Shown: piece by piece, positions 16,923-25,841 of the stretch | Layout: each line of letters opens with the position of its first letter | Position numbering within the stretch: the first letter of the stretch is position 1 | Source: Geodermatophilus obscurus | GTDB lineage: Bacteria; Actinomycetota; Actinomycetes; Mycobacteriales; Geodermatophilaceae | DNA: 64,000 bases | Assembly: GCF_900115395.1 (NCBI RefSeq) | Contig: NZ_FOWE01000008.1 | Coordinates: 209,195 to 273,194 of the forward strand | Reading direction: 5' to 3' | Position numbers and translations under genes: made by a program | The notes under the pieces: generated by a model | What the model was told of the DNA's origin: nothing | The model's input: only the letters and a program-made list of their open reading frames with translations | The model's database searches: none

Positions 16923-17483
16923 TCAGCCCGCGATGCGGGTGGCCATGCCGGTGTAGTCGACGACCAGTCCGTCGTCGTCGACGGTGAGCTCGAACGCGCC
17001 GTGCGCGTCGTCGGAGTACCGCCACCGCCGGGGACCCAGTCGCCGGTAGGTCTGGTCGATGCGCGTCACACCGAGCGCCGGCACGTCGACCCACGCCACG
17101 GGCGTGGTCGCCTCCTCCCCCACCGCCAGCGATGCGAGCCGCCGGATGGGCAGGGTGTTGGTCAGCGGGGTGGCGGCGACGTCGACGTCGACGCAGCCGT
17201 CGAGCCCCGGCGCCGGCTCCCCGTCGCGCGACCACCGGCGGTCGGCGTCGACGGTGAGCAGCAGCCGCCGCTCGCCCTCCGCGGACACCGCGGACGCCTC
17301 GACCGCCCGCGTCGCCCACCCGTCGTCGGCCTCCACGCGGAACGAGCACGCGAGCAGGGTCTGCGGGCCGGCCAGCACCTCGGTGCCGTGGAACAGCCAG
17401 CCGCCCGCGCGCCGCTCGACGCGCGCCAGGCTGTGCCCGGCGTCCTCGTCGGTGCGCCGCCACGCCACCACCCGGGTCCGCAT
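16923..17483 (-). CDS. Putative glycolipid-binding domain protein
   Basis: 186 aa. The overall pattern (VAWRRTDEDAGHSLARV at the start, GCVDVDVAATPLTNTLPIRR in the middle, QTYRRLGPRRWRY and DDDGLVVDYTGMATRI at the end) matches the actinobacterial putative glycolipid-binding family (PF06475), a beta-barrel-like domain of uncertain role. No signal peptide is seen, so it is probably cytosolic. Confidence 0.78.
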   Translation of the reverse strand: MRTRVVAWRRTDEDAGHSLARVERRAGGWLFHGTEVLAGPQTLLACSFRVEADDGWATRAVEASAVSAEGERRLLLTVDADRRWSRDGEPAPGLDGCVDVDVAATPLTNTLPIRRLASLAVGEEATTPVAWVDVPALGVTRIDQTYRRLGPRRWRYSDDAHGAFELTVDDDGLVVDYTGMATRIAG

Positions 17484-17492
17484 GCGGGCAGG

Positions 17493-18176
17493 CTAGGAGC
17501 CGCCACCGACGGGACGGGACCCGCCGACGGGCGAGGGCACCCCGGCGGAGCGCGCGAGGACCGCCGCCTGCACCCGGCTGGTGAGCCCGAGCTTGGCGAG
17601 CACGCGGGAGACGTGCGTCTTCGCCGTCGCCTCGGTGATGACCAGCGCCGCGGCGACGTCGGCGTTGGCCATCCCCTGCCCGAGGCAGCCCAGGACGTCG
17701 AGCTCCCGCGGCGTCAGCGCGGCGAGCTCGGGCGGCGGTGGCTGCGTTGGCGGTGCGGCGGTCACGAACCTCTCCAGCAGCCGGCGGGTCACCTCGGGTG
17801 CGACGACGCCCTGGCCGCCGGCGACGCGGTGGACGGCGTCGACGAGCGTGGCGGCGTCGGCGGACTTGAGCAGGAAACCCGCCGCTCCCGCCTGCAGCGC
17901 GCCGAAGACGTACTCGTCGAGGTCGAAGGTGGTCAGGACGAGCACCTCGGCCAGCCGCGCGCCGACGACGCCGCGGGTGGCGGCGATGCCGTCGGTGCCG
18001 GGCATCCGCAGGTCCATGAGGACGACGTCGGGGCGCAGCGCCCGCGCGGCGCGGATCGCCGCGGCACCGTCGGCGGCCTCGCCCACCACCTCGATGCCCG
18101 GGTCGCCCTCCAGCAGCAGCCGCAGCCCGCTGCGCACCGCCGGGTGGTCGTCGGCGAGCAGGACGCGCACGCTCAC
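17493..18176 (-). CDS. NarL/LuxR-type response regulator
   Basis: 227 aa: receiver domain ([12 protein letters not shown], phospho-acceptor Asp55 in [10 protein letters not shown], Lys in [10 protein letters not shown]) and a C-terminal LuxR helix-turn-helix ([37 protein letters not shown]). The GTG overlaps the sensor kinase stop by 4 bp, so they are translated together. Target genes are not evident. Confidence 0.93.
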   Translation of the reverse strand: MSVRVLLADDHPAVRSGLRLLLEGDPGIEVVGEAADGAAAIRAARALRPDVVLMDLRMPGTDGIAATRGVVGARLAEVLVLTTFDLDEYVFGALQAGAAGFLLKSADAATLVDAVHRVAGGQGVVAPEVTRRLLERFVTAAPPTQPPPPELAALTPRELDVLGCLGQGMANADVAAALVITEATAKTHVSRVLAKLGLTSRVQAAVLARSAGVPSPVGGSRPVGGGS

Positions 18177-19432
18177 CGCGCCACCTCGACGGGCAGCTCG
18201 ACGGGCAGCTCGACGGGCAGCTCGACGGGCACGGCGACCGGCAGCTCCGCGGCGACCGACCACCGCGAGCGCGTCCCGTCGGCCCAACCGGCGGCGAAGC
18301 GCCCGCCGAGGGACTCGGCGCGCTCCCGCATGGTGAGCAGGCCCAGCCCGGCGCCCGGCACCGCGCCGGCGGGCCGGCCGTCGCCGCTGTCGACCCGGAG
18401 CACCAGCCGCCCGTCCGTCACGTCCACCGCGACCTCCGCGCGGCCGCCGGGCGCGTGCTTGACCGCGTTGGTCAGGGCCTCCTGCAGCAGCCGGTAGGCC
18501 GCCTGCTCGACCGCGGCCGGCAGCGGCGGCAGCGGTCCGGCGTCGAGGGAGACCGCCAGCCCGGCCGAGCGGGCGCCGGCCACCAGCCCGTCGAGGCGGT
18601 CCAGCCGCGGCGCGGCCGCGACCGGCCCGTCGCCCGCACGCAGCAGCAGGATCAGCGCGCGCATCTCCTCCAGCGACGTCAGGCCGGCCGCCCGGATGGC
18701 CTCCAGCGCCGCCCGCTCGCGGTCGGCTCCCCCTCCCGGCGCCGGTGGCCGGGCCAGCGCGGCCTCGGCGTGCAGGGCGACGGCCGAGACGTTGCCGGCG
18801 ACGGCGTCGTGCAGGTCGCGCGCCATCTGCGCCCGCTCCTCGGCCCGTGCCTCCGCCGCCCGCAGGTCGGCGAGGTCGCGCAGGTCGTCGGCCCGGGCCC
18901 GCGCGAGGTCGGCCAGCTCCCGCTCGCGCCGCACCGCCAGGCCCCACCACAGCGGCGTGGTGACCAGCGCGAACGTCTGCAGGCCCAGCAGGACGGTGAT
19001 CCGCACGTCGCCGGTCGCCGTCCACCCCAGGACCAGCGACAGCACCACCAGCGCCCAGGACGCGGCCCGCAGCCGCAGCACCGCCCGCGACCCGGCGAGC
19101 AGGGCCGCGCCGTAGACGAGGTCGAACAGCACCAGCAGCATCCCGAGGCTGCCGCCCAGGGCGACGTCGACGGCGAAGAGCGCGGCACCGGCCAGCAGGG
19201 CGGCGACCGGCCGCCGGCGCTTGCCGAGCATGACCAGGCAGCCGAGGACCAGCGGGACCGCGTGCAGCCAGGGGGAGTCCCTTGGCGCGCCGCTCCAGAT
19301 CCCCACCAGCCCGGCGGCGAGCAGGAGCAGCCCGGCCAGCCCGGTGAGGACGGCGTCGCTGACGTCGCGGGCGCGGTCGGTGCCGCGCACCCGCGTGACC
19401 CACACGTGCCGGAGGAGGGCGAGCAGTGCCAC
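18173..19432 (-). CDS. DesK/NarX-like sensor histidine kinase
   Basis: 419 aa. About five to six membrane segments span residues 30-165, followed by a coiled linker, the HisKA_3 motif [14 protein letters not shown] (His208) and a C-terminal ATPase with [13 protein letters not shown] and [16 protein letters not shown]. No separate sensor domain is seen, so the membrane region is probably the sensor. I prefer the GTG at 19432; a GTG at 19501 would add 23 unconserved residues. The C-terminus ends in a curious [15 protein letters not shown] repeat. Confidence 0.9.
   Translation of the reverse strand: MALLALLRHVWVTRVRGTDRARDVSDAVLTGLAGLLLLAAGLVGIWSGAPRDSPWLHAVPLVLGCLVMLGKRRRPVAALLAGAALFAVDVALGGSLGMLLVLFDLVYGAALLAGSRAVLRLRAASWALVVLSLVLGWTATGDVRITVLLGLQTFALVTTPLWWGLAVRRERELADLARARADDLRDLADLRAAEARAEERAQMARDLHDAVAGNVSAVALHAEAALARPPAPGGGADRERAALEAIRAAGLTSLEEMRALILLLRAGDGPVAAAPRLDRLDGLVAGARSAGLAVSLDAGPLPPLPAAVEQAAYRLLQEALTNAVKHAPGGRAEVAVDVTDGRLVLRVDSGDGRPAGAVPGAGLGLLTMRERAESLGGRFAAGWADGTRSRWSVAAELPVAVPVELPVELPVELPVEVAR
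18185..18232. repeat. 12-bp tandem repeat at the 3' end of the kinase gene
   Basis: Four copies of CTCGACGGGCAG (last copy one change) encode the VELP repeats of the kinase tail, just before the overlap with the regulator gene. Confidence 0.85.
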
Positions 19433-19548
19433 CCGTGCATCCCAGCACGGCCGCCGCCGTCCGACGTCCGTCAAAGGAGGTATGCGGGAGGCCCGGGACA
19501 CCTCCTCCGGCCGACGACGGCGGCCCCCGCGACGGCGAGGGTCGGACC

Positions 19549-20298
19549 GTGGACCCCGAACTGCTCGCCCTCGTCCCCCTCGCCCTGGTCGACAGCACCA
19601 GCGTCGGCACGCTGCTGCTGCCGGCGTGGTTCCTGCTCGTGCCGGGCCGGGTGCAGGCCCGGCGGCTGCTGGTCTTCCTCGGCACGATCGCCGGCTTCTA
19701 CCTGCTGGTCGGGCTGGCGCTGCTCGCCGGCGCCCAGGCGCTGCGCGACCGCGCCGCCGAGCTGGCCGACTCCCCCGCCCTGGCCGTGCTCCAGCTCCTC
19801 CTCGGGGCGGCGCTGTTCGTCCTCGCCTTCGTGACGGGCCGCGGGCGCGACGGCGACCGCCGGCCCGGCCGGGTGCTGCGCTGGCGCGACCGCGCGATGG
19901 GCGCCGGGGAGGACGGGGCCGGCGGCGGGACCGGGGTGCTCGTCGGGCTCGCCCTCGGCGCCGGGCTGCTCGAGGTCGCCACGATGCTGCCCTACCTGGC
20001 CGCCGTCTGGCTGCTCAGCGCCTCGGACCTCGGCGCGGTGGCGCAGGGCGGGGTGCTGGCCGGCTACTGCCTGGTGATGGTGCTGCCGGCGCTGGTGCTG
20101 CTCGGGCTGCGGCTGGGGGCCGCCCGGTGGGTGCAGCCGCTGCTCGCCCGGGTCGGCGCGTGGCTGGAGCGCAGCGGCGCCGAGACCACGGCCTGGGTGG
20201 TCGGCATCGTCGGCTTCCTGCTCGCCCGGGACGCCGTCGGGCGGCTGCCCGCGCTGACCGCGCTGGTCGAGGGGATCGGCGGAGGAGGAGGCTCCTGA
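19549..20298 (+). CDS. GAP-family (Sap-like) membrane protein
   Basis: 249 aa with about six hydrophobic segments: LLALVPLALVDSTSVGTLLL, LLVFLGTIAGFYLLVGLALL, LAVLQLLLGAALFVLAFV, a cytosolic charged loop, then three more. This matches the actinobacterial GAP/Sap family (PF11139), named for sulfolipid-addressing protein and linked to export of lipids or small molecules in mycobacteria. It is divergent from the histidine kinase. The GTG at 19549 starts the conserved part. Confidence 0.82.
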   Translation: MDPELLALVPLALVDSTSVGTLLLPAWFLLVPGRVQARRLLVFLGTIAGFYLLVGLALLAGAQALRDRAAELADSPALAVLQLLLGAALFVLAFVTGRGRDGDRRPGRVLRWRDRAMGAGEDGAGGGTGVLVGLALGAGLLEVATMLPYLAAVWLLSASDLGAVAQGGVLAGYCLVMVLPALVLLGLRLGAARWVQPLLARVGAWLERSGAETTAWVVGIVGFLLARDAVGRLPALTALVEGIGGGGGS

Positions 20299-20380
20299 CC
20301 GGACTCTCCATCGGGTGTGCCGCCGCGGCTCACGGGTAGGGGCCGATCGAGTGGTACACCACCGAGCAGAGGAGACCCCC

Positions 20381-20638
20381 GTGACGATCCCCGACACGAC
20401 GACCCGCGACGCCGCCACCGGCCAGCGCGACATCAAGTCCCACGAGACGACCAGCTTCGCCGACCTCGGCAAGGAGATGTGGTCCTACCTCACGGGCAAG
20501 GGCGCGGCGATCAACTACGAGTTCGTCGACATGACCGTCGAGGTGCCCCGCGAGACCGGGCCGCAGGCGCCGCGCGCCACCTGGAAGCTGAACGGGACCC
20601 TGCGCATCACCACCGCCGAGAACGCCAGCCGGGGATGA
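20381..20638 (+). CDS. Small conserved protein of unknown function
   Basis: 85 aa with KEMWSYLTGKGAAINYEFVD and TWKLNGTLRITTAE; no signal peptide or membrane segment. GAGGAGA lies ahead of the GTG. Its stop overlaps the ATG of the next gene, so they form a pair. I do not recognise the family; the compact C-terminal beta pattern suggests a small soluble domain. Confidence 0.7.
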   Translation: MTIPDTTTRDAATGQRDIKSHETTSFADLGKEMWSYLTGKGAAINYEFVDMTVEVPRETGPQAPRATWKLNGTLRITTAENASRG

Positions 20639-21075
20639 CGCCCGGGGACGGCCTCTTCCCCGCGCGCGCCCTCGAGGTGACCGGCGACCTCCGCCTGGAG
20701 GTCGACGGCGTCCCGGTGCGGGTGGAGGCGTCGGGGTCGGAGATCGCGGTGCGGTCGACCGACGTCCGGCGGCTGTTCAGCGCCGTCCGCCTCGCCGGCG
20801 GAGCGGCCACCCAGGGCCCGCCCGGCCGCGCCGAGCTGGCCCGGGTGGCCGACACGCTGGCCGAGCACGGCCTGACGGCGCGGCTGGAGGGGCCGGCCGG
20901 CCGGGTGCTGAGCCTGGGGGCCGACGTCGACTCGGGGGCGGGGTCGGCCCTCCTGGGTACCCGGCGTGCACGGCTGCACCCGGCCGGCGCGCTGCACACC
21001 GGCGGCGCCGCGCCCGTGGCCGCCGGGCTGCTTCTCGTCGCGCTCGCCGTCCTGGCCCGGCGCCGCCGGCGCTGA
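20635..21075 (+). CDS. Tail-anchored protein of unknown function
   Basis: 146 aa. The soluble part (LEVTGDLRLEVDGVPVRVEASGSEIAVRS, split over residues 13-41) is a beta-rich domain of unknown type followed by a helix (RAELARVADTLAEHGL). A single C-terminal membrane segment (APVAAGLLLVALAVLA) ends in RRRRR, giving a tail-anchored topology with the domain in the cytosol. It is coupled to the upstream 85-aa gene by an ATGA overlap. Confidence 0.75.
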   Translation: MTPGDGLFPARALEVTGDLRLEVDGVPVRVEASGSEIAVRSTDVRRLFSAVRLAGGAATQGPPGRAELARVADTLAEHGLTARLEGPAGRVLSLGADVDSGAGSALLGTRRARLHPAGALHTGGAAPVAAGLLLVALAVLARRRRR

Positions 21076-21080
21076 TCCGC

Positions 21081-21121
21081 GCACCGGCCGCCATCCCCTG
21101 TCCGGGGACGGCGGCCGGTGC
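21081..21121. terminator. Bidirectional terminator hairpin
   Basis: The outer stem GCACCGGCCGCC (21081-21092) pairs with 21110-21121, and inner CCCC/GGGG continue it. It lies between convergent ends at 21075 and 21126. Confidence 0.8.
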
Positions 21122-21125
21122 GGGC

Positions 21126-22157
21126 TCAGGCGGTGCGGGCCTCCTGCCACAGGTCGATGCCGGCATCGACGGCGTGCTGGTCGATGCGGGTGAGCTCGTC
21201 GTCGGAGAACTCCAGCCGGTCGAGCGCGGCGACGTTCTGCTCCAGCTGCGCGACGCTGCTGGCCCCGATGAGCACGCTGGTCACCCGGGGGTCGCGCAGC
21301 CCCCACGCCAGCGCCATCTGCGCCAGCGACTGCCCCCGCTCCTGCGCCATCCCGTTCAGCGCCCGCACGTGGGCGAGCGTGGCGTCGTCGAGCAGGTCGG
21401 TCGACAGCGACTTGCCCTGGCTGGCCCGCGAGCCCTCGGGGATCCCGTCGAGGTAGCGGTCGGTGAGCATGCCCTGGGCCAGCGGGGAGAACGCGATGCA
21501 GCCGGCGCCCACCTCCTCCAGGGTGTCGAGCAGGCCCTCGGTCTCGATCCAGCGGTTGAGCATCGAGTAGCTGGGCTGGTGGATGAACAGCGGCGTGCCC
21601 AGGTCGGCGAGGATCGCCGCGGCGCGCGCGGTGTCCTGCGGCGAGTAGCTGGAGATGCCGGCGTAGAGGGCCCGCCCCGACCGGACGGCGGTGTCCAGCG
21701 CGCCCATCGTCTCCTCCAGCGGCGTCGTCGGGTCGGGACGGTGGGAGTAGAAGACGTCGACGTACTCCAGCCCCATCCGGCGCAGCGACTGGTCGAGGCT
21801 GGCCAGGACGTACTTGCGCCCGCCGCCGCCCTGGCCGTACGGGCCGGGCCACATGTCGTAGCCGGCCTTGGTCGAGAGCACGAGCTCGTCGCGGTAGGGG
21901 CGGAGGTCGTCGCGCAGGTGCCGGCCGAAGTTGGTCTCGGCGCTGCCGTAGGGCGGGCCGTAGTTGTTGGCCAGGTCGAAGTGCGTGATGCCCAGGTCGA
22001 ACGCCCGCCGCAGGATCGCCCGCTGCCGCTCGAACGGGACGTCGTCACCGAAGTTGTGCCACAGCCCGAGGCTGATCGCCGGCAGGTCCGTGCCGCTGCG
22101 GCCGGTGCGGCGGTAGGTCATCGAGTCGTAGCGGTCCTCGGCTGCGGCGTAGGTCAT
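21126..22157 (-). CDS. Aldo/keto reductase (glyceraldehyde-3-phosphate reductase-like)
   Basis: 343 aa. ITHFDLANNYGPPYGSAE contains the Asp-Tyr catalytic part, VLSTKAGYDMWPGPYG the Lys, and YVDVFYSHRPDPTTPLEETM the His. The NNYGPPYGSAE and GPYGQGGGGRKY features are those of the E. coli YghZ/MgrA type, which reduces L-glyceraldehyde 3-phosphate and methylglyoxal. ATG start. It is probably monocistronic and NADPH-linked. Confidence 0.9.
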   Translation of the reverse strand: MTYAAAEDRYDSMTYRRTGRSGTDLPAISLGLWHNFGDDVPFERQRAILRRAFDLGITHFDLANNYGPPYGSAETNFGRHLRDDLRPYRDELVLSTKAGYDMWPGPYGQGGGGRKYVLASLDQSLRRMGLEYVDVFYSHRPDPTTPLEETMGALDTAVRSGRALYAGISSYSPQDTARAAAILADLGTPLFIHQPSYSMLNRWIETEGLLDTLEEVGAGCIAFSPLAQGMLTDRYLDGIPEGSRASQGKSLSTDLLDDATLAHVRALNGMAQERGQSLAQMALAWGLRDPRVTSVLIGASSVAQLEQNVAALDRLEFSDDELTRIDQHAVDAGIDLWQEARTA

Positions 22158-22304
22158 GCGCCGATCCTGCCCCCGGCCCGGTCGACGCGAGGCGGGTGGT
22201 CATGCTGGCCTCCGGTACGGAACGGCACCGGTCGGGACAGGGGTGGGCATGGGAGTCGTCAGCGGGGTTCAGGTGGCGGGGCCGTCGGCCGGGCGGTGGG
22301 CGTC

Positions 22305-24416
22305 GTGACCGACGTGCGCCCGGTCCGCGCCGAGGACGCCCTCGACCTCGCCGCCGTCGCCGCGTGGCTGGCCGGGCACGCCGACCCCGGGCGGGCCGGC
22401 GTCGACCTCTCCGCCGTCCCGGAGGTGCGCCAGTTCTCCGGCGGCGTCTCCAACCTCACCTACCTGCTGCGCTACCCCGACGGCGACCTCGTGCTGCGCC
22501 GGCCGCCGCGCGGGCAGCACACCGGCACCGCGCACGACGTCGCCCGCGAGTACCGCATCCAGGAGGCGCTGGGTCGGGTGCTGCCCGCGGTGCCGCGGAC
22601 GGTCGCGCTGTGCGAGGACACCGCCGTCACCGGCACGCCGTTCTCCGTCGTGCGGCGGATCGAGGGGCCGATCCCCCGCCGTCGGATGCCACCGGGCGTC
22701 GACCTCTCCCGCGAGCAGGTGGCGCGGCTGTGCACGAACGTCGTCGACCTGCTGGTCGAGCTGCACCGGGTCGACGTCGACGCCACCGGGCTGGCCGGGC
22801 TCGACCGCGGGCCGGGCTACGTGCGCCGCCAGGTCGACAACTGGACCGGGCGCTACGCGCGGGCACGCACCCGCGACGTGCCGTCGTTCGCGCGGGTCAC
22901 GGCGTGGCTGGCCGCACACCAGCCCGCCGACCGGCCGCACACGCTGGTGCACAACGACTTCCGCCTCGACAACGTCGTCCTCGACCCCGCCGACCCCACC
23001 CGCCCGGTCGGGCTGCTCGACTGGGAGCTGGCCACCGTCGGCGACCCGCTCATGGACCTCGCCAGTGCGCTGGGCTACTGGATCCAGGCCGACGACGGCC
23101 CGCTGGTGCGCCGCCTCAGCCGCCAGCCGACGACGCTGCCCGGGATGATGACCCGCGAGCAGGTCGTGGCGCACTACTGCGCGCGCACCGGGCATCGGGT
23201 CACGAACGGCGAGTGGGCCTGGTACGAGGTGTTCGGCCTGTTCCGCGTCGCGGTGATCGCCCAGCAGGTCTGGGCGCGCTACCGGTCGGGGCAGACCACC
23301 GACCCGGCGTTCCGCTCCTTCGGCGTCGCCGTCCGGCTGCTCGAGCGGCGCTGCCTCTCGGTGATCCGGCGCGCCGGCCGGCTCACCCCCGACCGCGCCG
23401 CCGCCCAGGTGGGCAGCCCGCTGCTGACCCGCCGGCGGATCCGGCCGCGCCGGTGGACCCCGCCGGCGTTCCACGATCCCGGCCCCACGGCGCCGCTGCG
23501 GATCGCCCGCCGGCTCGACCCCGGTGACCACGGACCCGAGGACGTCGTGTTCGACGCGGCCGGGCTCGCGGTGACCGGGCTGCGCGACGGCAGCGTGGTG
23601 CGGATCGACGTCGCCACCGGCGCACGCACGCCGGTCGGGCGGACCGGCGGGCGGCCGCTCGGTGTGGAGCCGTGCGCCGACGGCAGCGTGCTGGTGTGCG
23701 ACCACGACCGCGGGCTGCTGCGCGTCGGGCCCGACGGCGCGGTCGAGGTGCTGGTGTCCTCGCTCGACGGCGAGCCGCTGACCTTCGCCAGCAACGTCGC
23801 GGCCGCACCCGACGGCACGGTGTGGTTCACGACGTCGACCGACCGCTGGGACGTCGAGCACCACCTCGGCGACTTCTTCGAGCACTCCGCGACCGGCCGG
23901 CTGGTGCGGCGGGACCCCGACGGCACGGTGACGACGGTGCTGGCGGGGCTGGGCTTCGCCAACGGCCTGGTGCTGGCGCCCGACGGCTCGCACCTGCTGC
24001 TGGCCGAGACCGCCCGGTACCGGGTGCTGCGGCACTGGCTGACCGGGCCGCGGGCGGGCACCACCGAGCCGCTGGTCGAGCTGCCGGGGTTCCCGGACAA
24101 CCTCAGCCTGGGCAGCGACGGCCTGCTGTGGGTGGCGATCGCCGCGCCGCGCAACGCGCTGCTCGACCGGCTGCTGCCGCTGCCGGGCGTGCTGCGGCTG
24201 GCGCTGTGGAACGTGCCCGCCCGGGTGCGGCCCGCGGCGACGCCGATCGCGTGGGTGGTGGCGTTCGACCCGGCCGACGGCCGGCGCGTGCACGACCTGC
24301 GCTCGGCCGACGCCGGGTACGGGTTCGTCACCGCGGTGGCCGAGCGCGACGGCACCGTGGTGGTCGCGGGCCTGCACGAGGACGAGCTCGCGGTGCTGGA
24401 TCCGCTGGTCCCGTGA
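22305..24416 (+). CDS. Kinase-like (APH) domain fused to an SMP-30/strictosidine-synthase-like propeller
   Basis: 703 aa with no internal stop. Residues about 1-360 are an aminoglycoside-phosphotransferase-like kinase of the acyl-CoA-dehydrogenase-associated type (FSGGVSNLTYLLRY, catalytic LVHNDFRLDNVVLD at 214-227, metal-binding LLDWELATVGDP at 237-248). Residues about 400-703 form an SMP-30/strictosidine-synthase-like beta-propeller (HGPEDVVFDAAG, ASNVAAAPDGTVWFT, PGFPDNLSLGSDGLLWV). These are more familiar to me as separate proteins. The start is uncertain (GTG 22305 or 22296). Divergent from the aldo/keto reductase. Confidence 0.82.
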   Translation: MTDVRPVRAEDALDLAAVAAWLAGHADPGRAGVDLSAVPEVRQFSGGVSNLTYLLRYPDGDLVLRRPPRGQHTGTAHDVAREYRIQEALGRVLPAVPRTVALCEDTAVTGTPFSVVRRIEGPIPRRRMPPGVDLSREQVARLCTNVVDLLVELHRVDVDATGLAGLDRGPGYVRRQVDNWTGRYARARTRDVPSFARVTAWLAAHQPADRPHTLVHNDFRLDNVVLDPADPTRPVGLLDWELATVGDPLMDLASALGYWIQADDGPLVRRLSRQPTTLPGMMTREQVVAHYCARTGHRVTNGEWAWYEVFGLFRVAVIAQQVWARYRSGQTTDPAFRSFGVAVRLLERRCLSVIRRAGRLTPDRAAAQVGSPLLTRRRIRPRRWTPPAFHDPGPTAPLRIARRLDPGDHGPEDVVFDAAGLAVTGLRDGSVVRIDVATGARTPVGRTGGRPLGVEPCADGSVLVCDHDRGLLRVGPDGAVEVLVSSLDGEPLTFASNVAAAPDGTVWFTTSTDRWDVEHHLGDFFEHSATGRLVRRDPDGTVTTVLAGLGFANGLVLAPDGSHLLLAETARYRVLRHWLTGPRAGTTEPLVELPGFPDNLSLGSDGLLWVAIAAPRNALLDRLLPLPGVLRLALWNVPARVRPAATPIAWVVAFDPADGRRVHDLRSADAGYGFVTAVAERDGTVVVAGLHEDELAVLDPLVP

Positions 24417-24628
24417 CCGGGCCGGCCGGCCGGCGGGTGCTGCCCGACGGTCGGCTCACCGTGCGACCGCCGACGGCCGCGGACCTCGACGCGGTGTCCG
24501 CCGTGCACGGCGACCCACGCACCCACGTGCACGACCCGGCCGGACCCGATCCCGACCCGGAGGCCAGACGGGCGCGCCTGGTCGGCCGGCTCGCGCACCG
24601 GGAGCGGCACGGCTTCGGCTACGGACGG
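24413..24628 (+). pseudogene. Truncated GNAT acetyltransferase, N-terminal 70 residues only
   Basis: The GTG overlaps the upstream stop by 4 bp. The first 70 codons (GRLTVRPPTAADLDAVSAVH, GDPRTHVHDPAGPDPD, AHRERHGFGY) match the start of RimJ/L-type acetyltransferases. Homology ends at about 24622, exactly where the convergent esterase gene stops (24629). The acetyl-CoA binding half is absent. The frame remains open beyond by chance because it runs antisense to GC-rich genes. Confidence 0.72.
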
Positions 24629-25549
24629 TCAGGCGGTCGGCCGCCACAGGTCGGCGTCCACCGAGCCGTCCTGGGGTCCTCCGGCGATCGCGGCCACAAC
24701 CTCCCGGATGCCGGCACGGCCCTCCGGCGTCGGGGTCAGCGGGTAGACGTGCACGGCACCCTCGCAGACGGTGACCTCGACGTCCGCACCCTCGGCGGCG
24801 GCCCGGTCCCGCAGCCGCAGCGCGTCGGGCAGCAGCAGGTCCCGGGTGCCCACCCAGATCCGCACCGGGGCGAGGCCGGCCAGCGGGCCGTGCACCGGGC
24901 TCAGCCGCGGGTCACGGGGGTCGTCCCCGCCGGCCCAGGCACGACCGACCTCGACCAGTCCCGCGCTCGACAGCCACGGGTCGCGGGCCTCGGCGGCCGC
25001 GACGGCGGGGTCGGCCAGCGTGAGGTCCAGCCACGGCGCCAGCAGCACCAGGGACCGGGGCCGTGGCAGGTCGGTCCCCAGCAGCGCCTGCGCGAAGCCG
25101 AGGGCCAGCCCGCCGCCGGCGGAGTCCCCGGCGAGCACAACCTGCCCGCCCTCGCCGGCCAGCTCCCGGTACAGGGCGGTGAGCAGGCGGGCGGCGTCGC
25201 GGTGGGTGTGCTGCGGCGCCAGGCCGTACTGGGGCAGCACCACCCGGACGCCGGCGTCGGCCAGCCGACCGGCCAGCGTCCAGTGCTGCGGCGCCACCGG
25301 GGAGACGTAGGCGCCGCCGTGCAGGTAGAGCGCCGTGCGCGCGGCCGGGCGGCCGCGCGGGGCCACGGTGGTCACCTCGAACCCCTCGACGGCGCGGCGG
25401 GAGACCGCGTGCCGCCGCCGCACCGCGGCCGGCACCGGCGCCGGGCGCTCGGGCTCGGCCAGCCGCTCCCGGGCGCGCTCGGCGGAGGCCATGCGGGGCT
25501 TGCGGGTCAGCCGCAGCACGACCGCGACCGCACGCATCCGCAGGCTCAT
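24629..25549 (-). CDS. HSL-family alpha/beta hydrolase (esterase)
   Basis: 306 aa. Oxyanion motif YLHGGAYVSP, nucleophile elbow AGDSAGGGLAL, a late acid Asp near GTRDLLLPDALRL and catalytic His in EGAVHVYPL define the hormone-sensitive-lipase family. ATG start. It lies 55 bp after the small membrane gene of the ABC operon in the same direction and may be its last gene. Substrate is unknown. Confidence 0.9.
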   Translation of the reverse strand: MSLRMRAVAVVLRLTRKPRMASAERARERLAEPERPAPVPAAVRRRHAVSRRAVEGFEVTTVAPRGRPAARTALYLHGGAYVSPVAPQHWTLAGRLADAGVRVVLPQYGLAPQHTHRDAARLLTALYRELAGEGGQVVLAGDSAGGGLALGFAQALLGTDLPRPRSLVLLAPWLDLTLADPAVAAAEARDPWLSSAGLVEVGRAWAGGDDPRDPRLSPVHGPLAGLAPVRIWVGTRDLLLPDALRLRDRAAAEGADVEVTVCEGAVHVYPLTPTPEGRAGIREVVAAIAGGPQDGSVDADLWRPTA

Positions 25550-25604
25550 GTCCGGTTCCGGGGTGTGCTCACGTCGTCCTCCCGCTCCCTGCCGGCCGGC
25601 CCGG

Positions 25605-25841
25605 TCAGTCCCTCCGCCGCGACCGGCCCCACCAGGCCAGCAGGACGCCGGCCAGGGTGGCCACGCAGTACACGGCCATGCTCACCGCGTAGCCGCCGGG
25701 CAGCCACTCCAGCAGCCACCGGCGGTCCGGGTGGACCAGCTGGCGGACGACGCCTTGCGCGCCCACGAGGAGCAGCACCGCCCCGAGGACCTGCGCGGCG
25801 TCCGCTCCGCCGTCCCGGTCCCCGGGGCGGTGCTCGTTCAC
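25605..25841 (-). CDS. Small two-segment membrane protein of the ABC operon
   Basis: 78 aa with two hydrophobic stretches (AAQVLGAVLLLVGAQGVV and GYAVSMAVYCVATLAGVLLA) and a basic end GRSRRRD. The GTG overlaps the permease stop by 4 bp, so it is part of the exporter operon. It may be an accessory subunit; no family recognised. Confidence 0.75.
   Translation of the reverse strand: MNEHRPGDRDGGADAAQVLGAVLLLVGAQGVVRQLVHPDRRWLLEWLPGGYAVSMAVYCVATLAGVLLAWWGRSRRRD

Noticed and set aside
19473-19484. Strong Shine-Dalgarno-like AAAGGAGGT followed by ATG at 19482
   Set aside because: There is no spacing between it and the ATG, and the frame it opens is Arg-rich shadow of the GAP-family gene, which starts at 19549.
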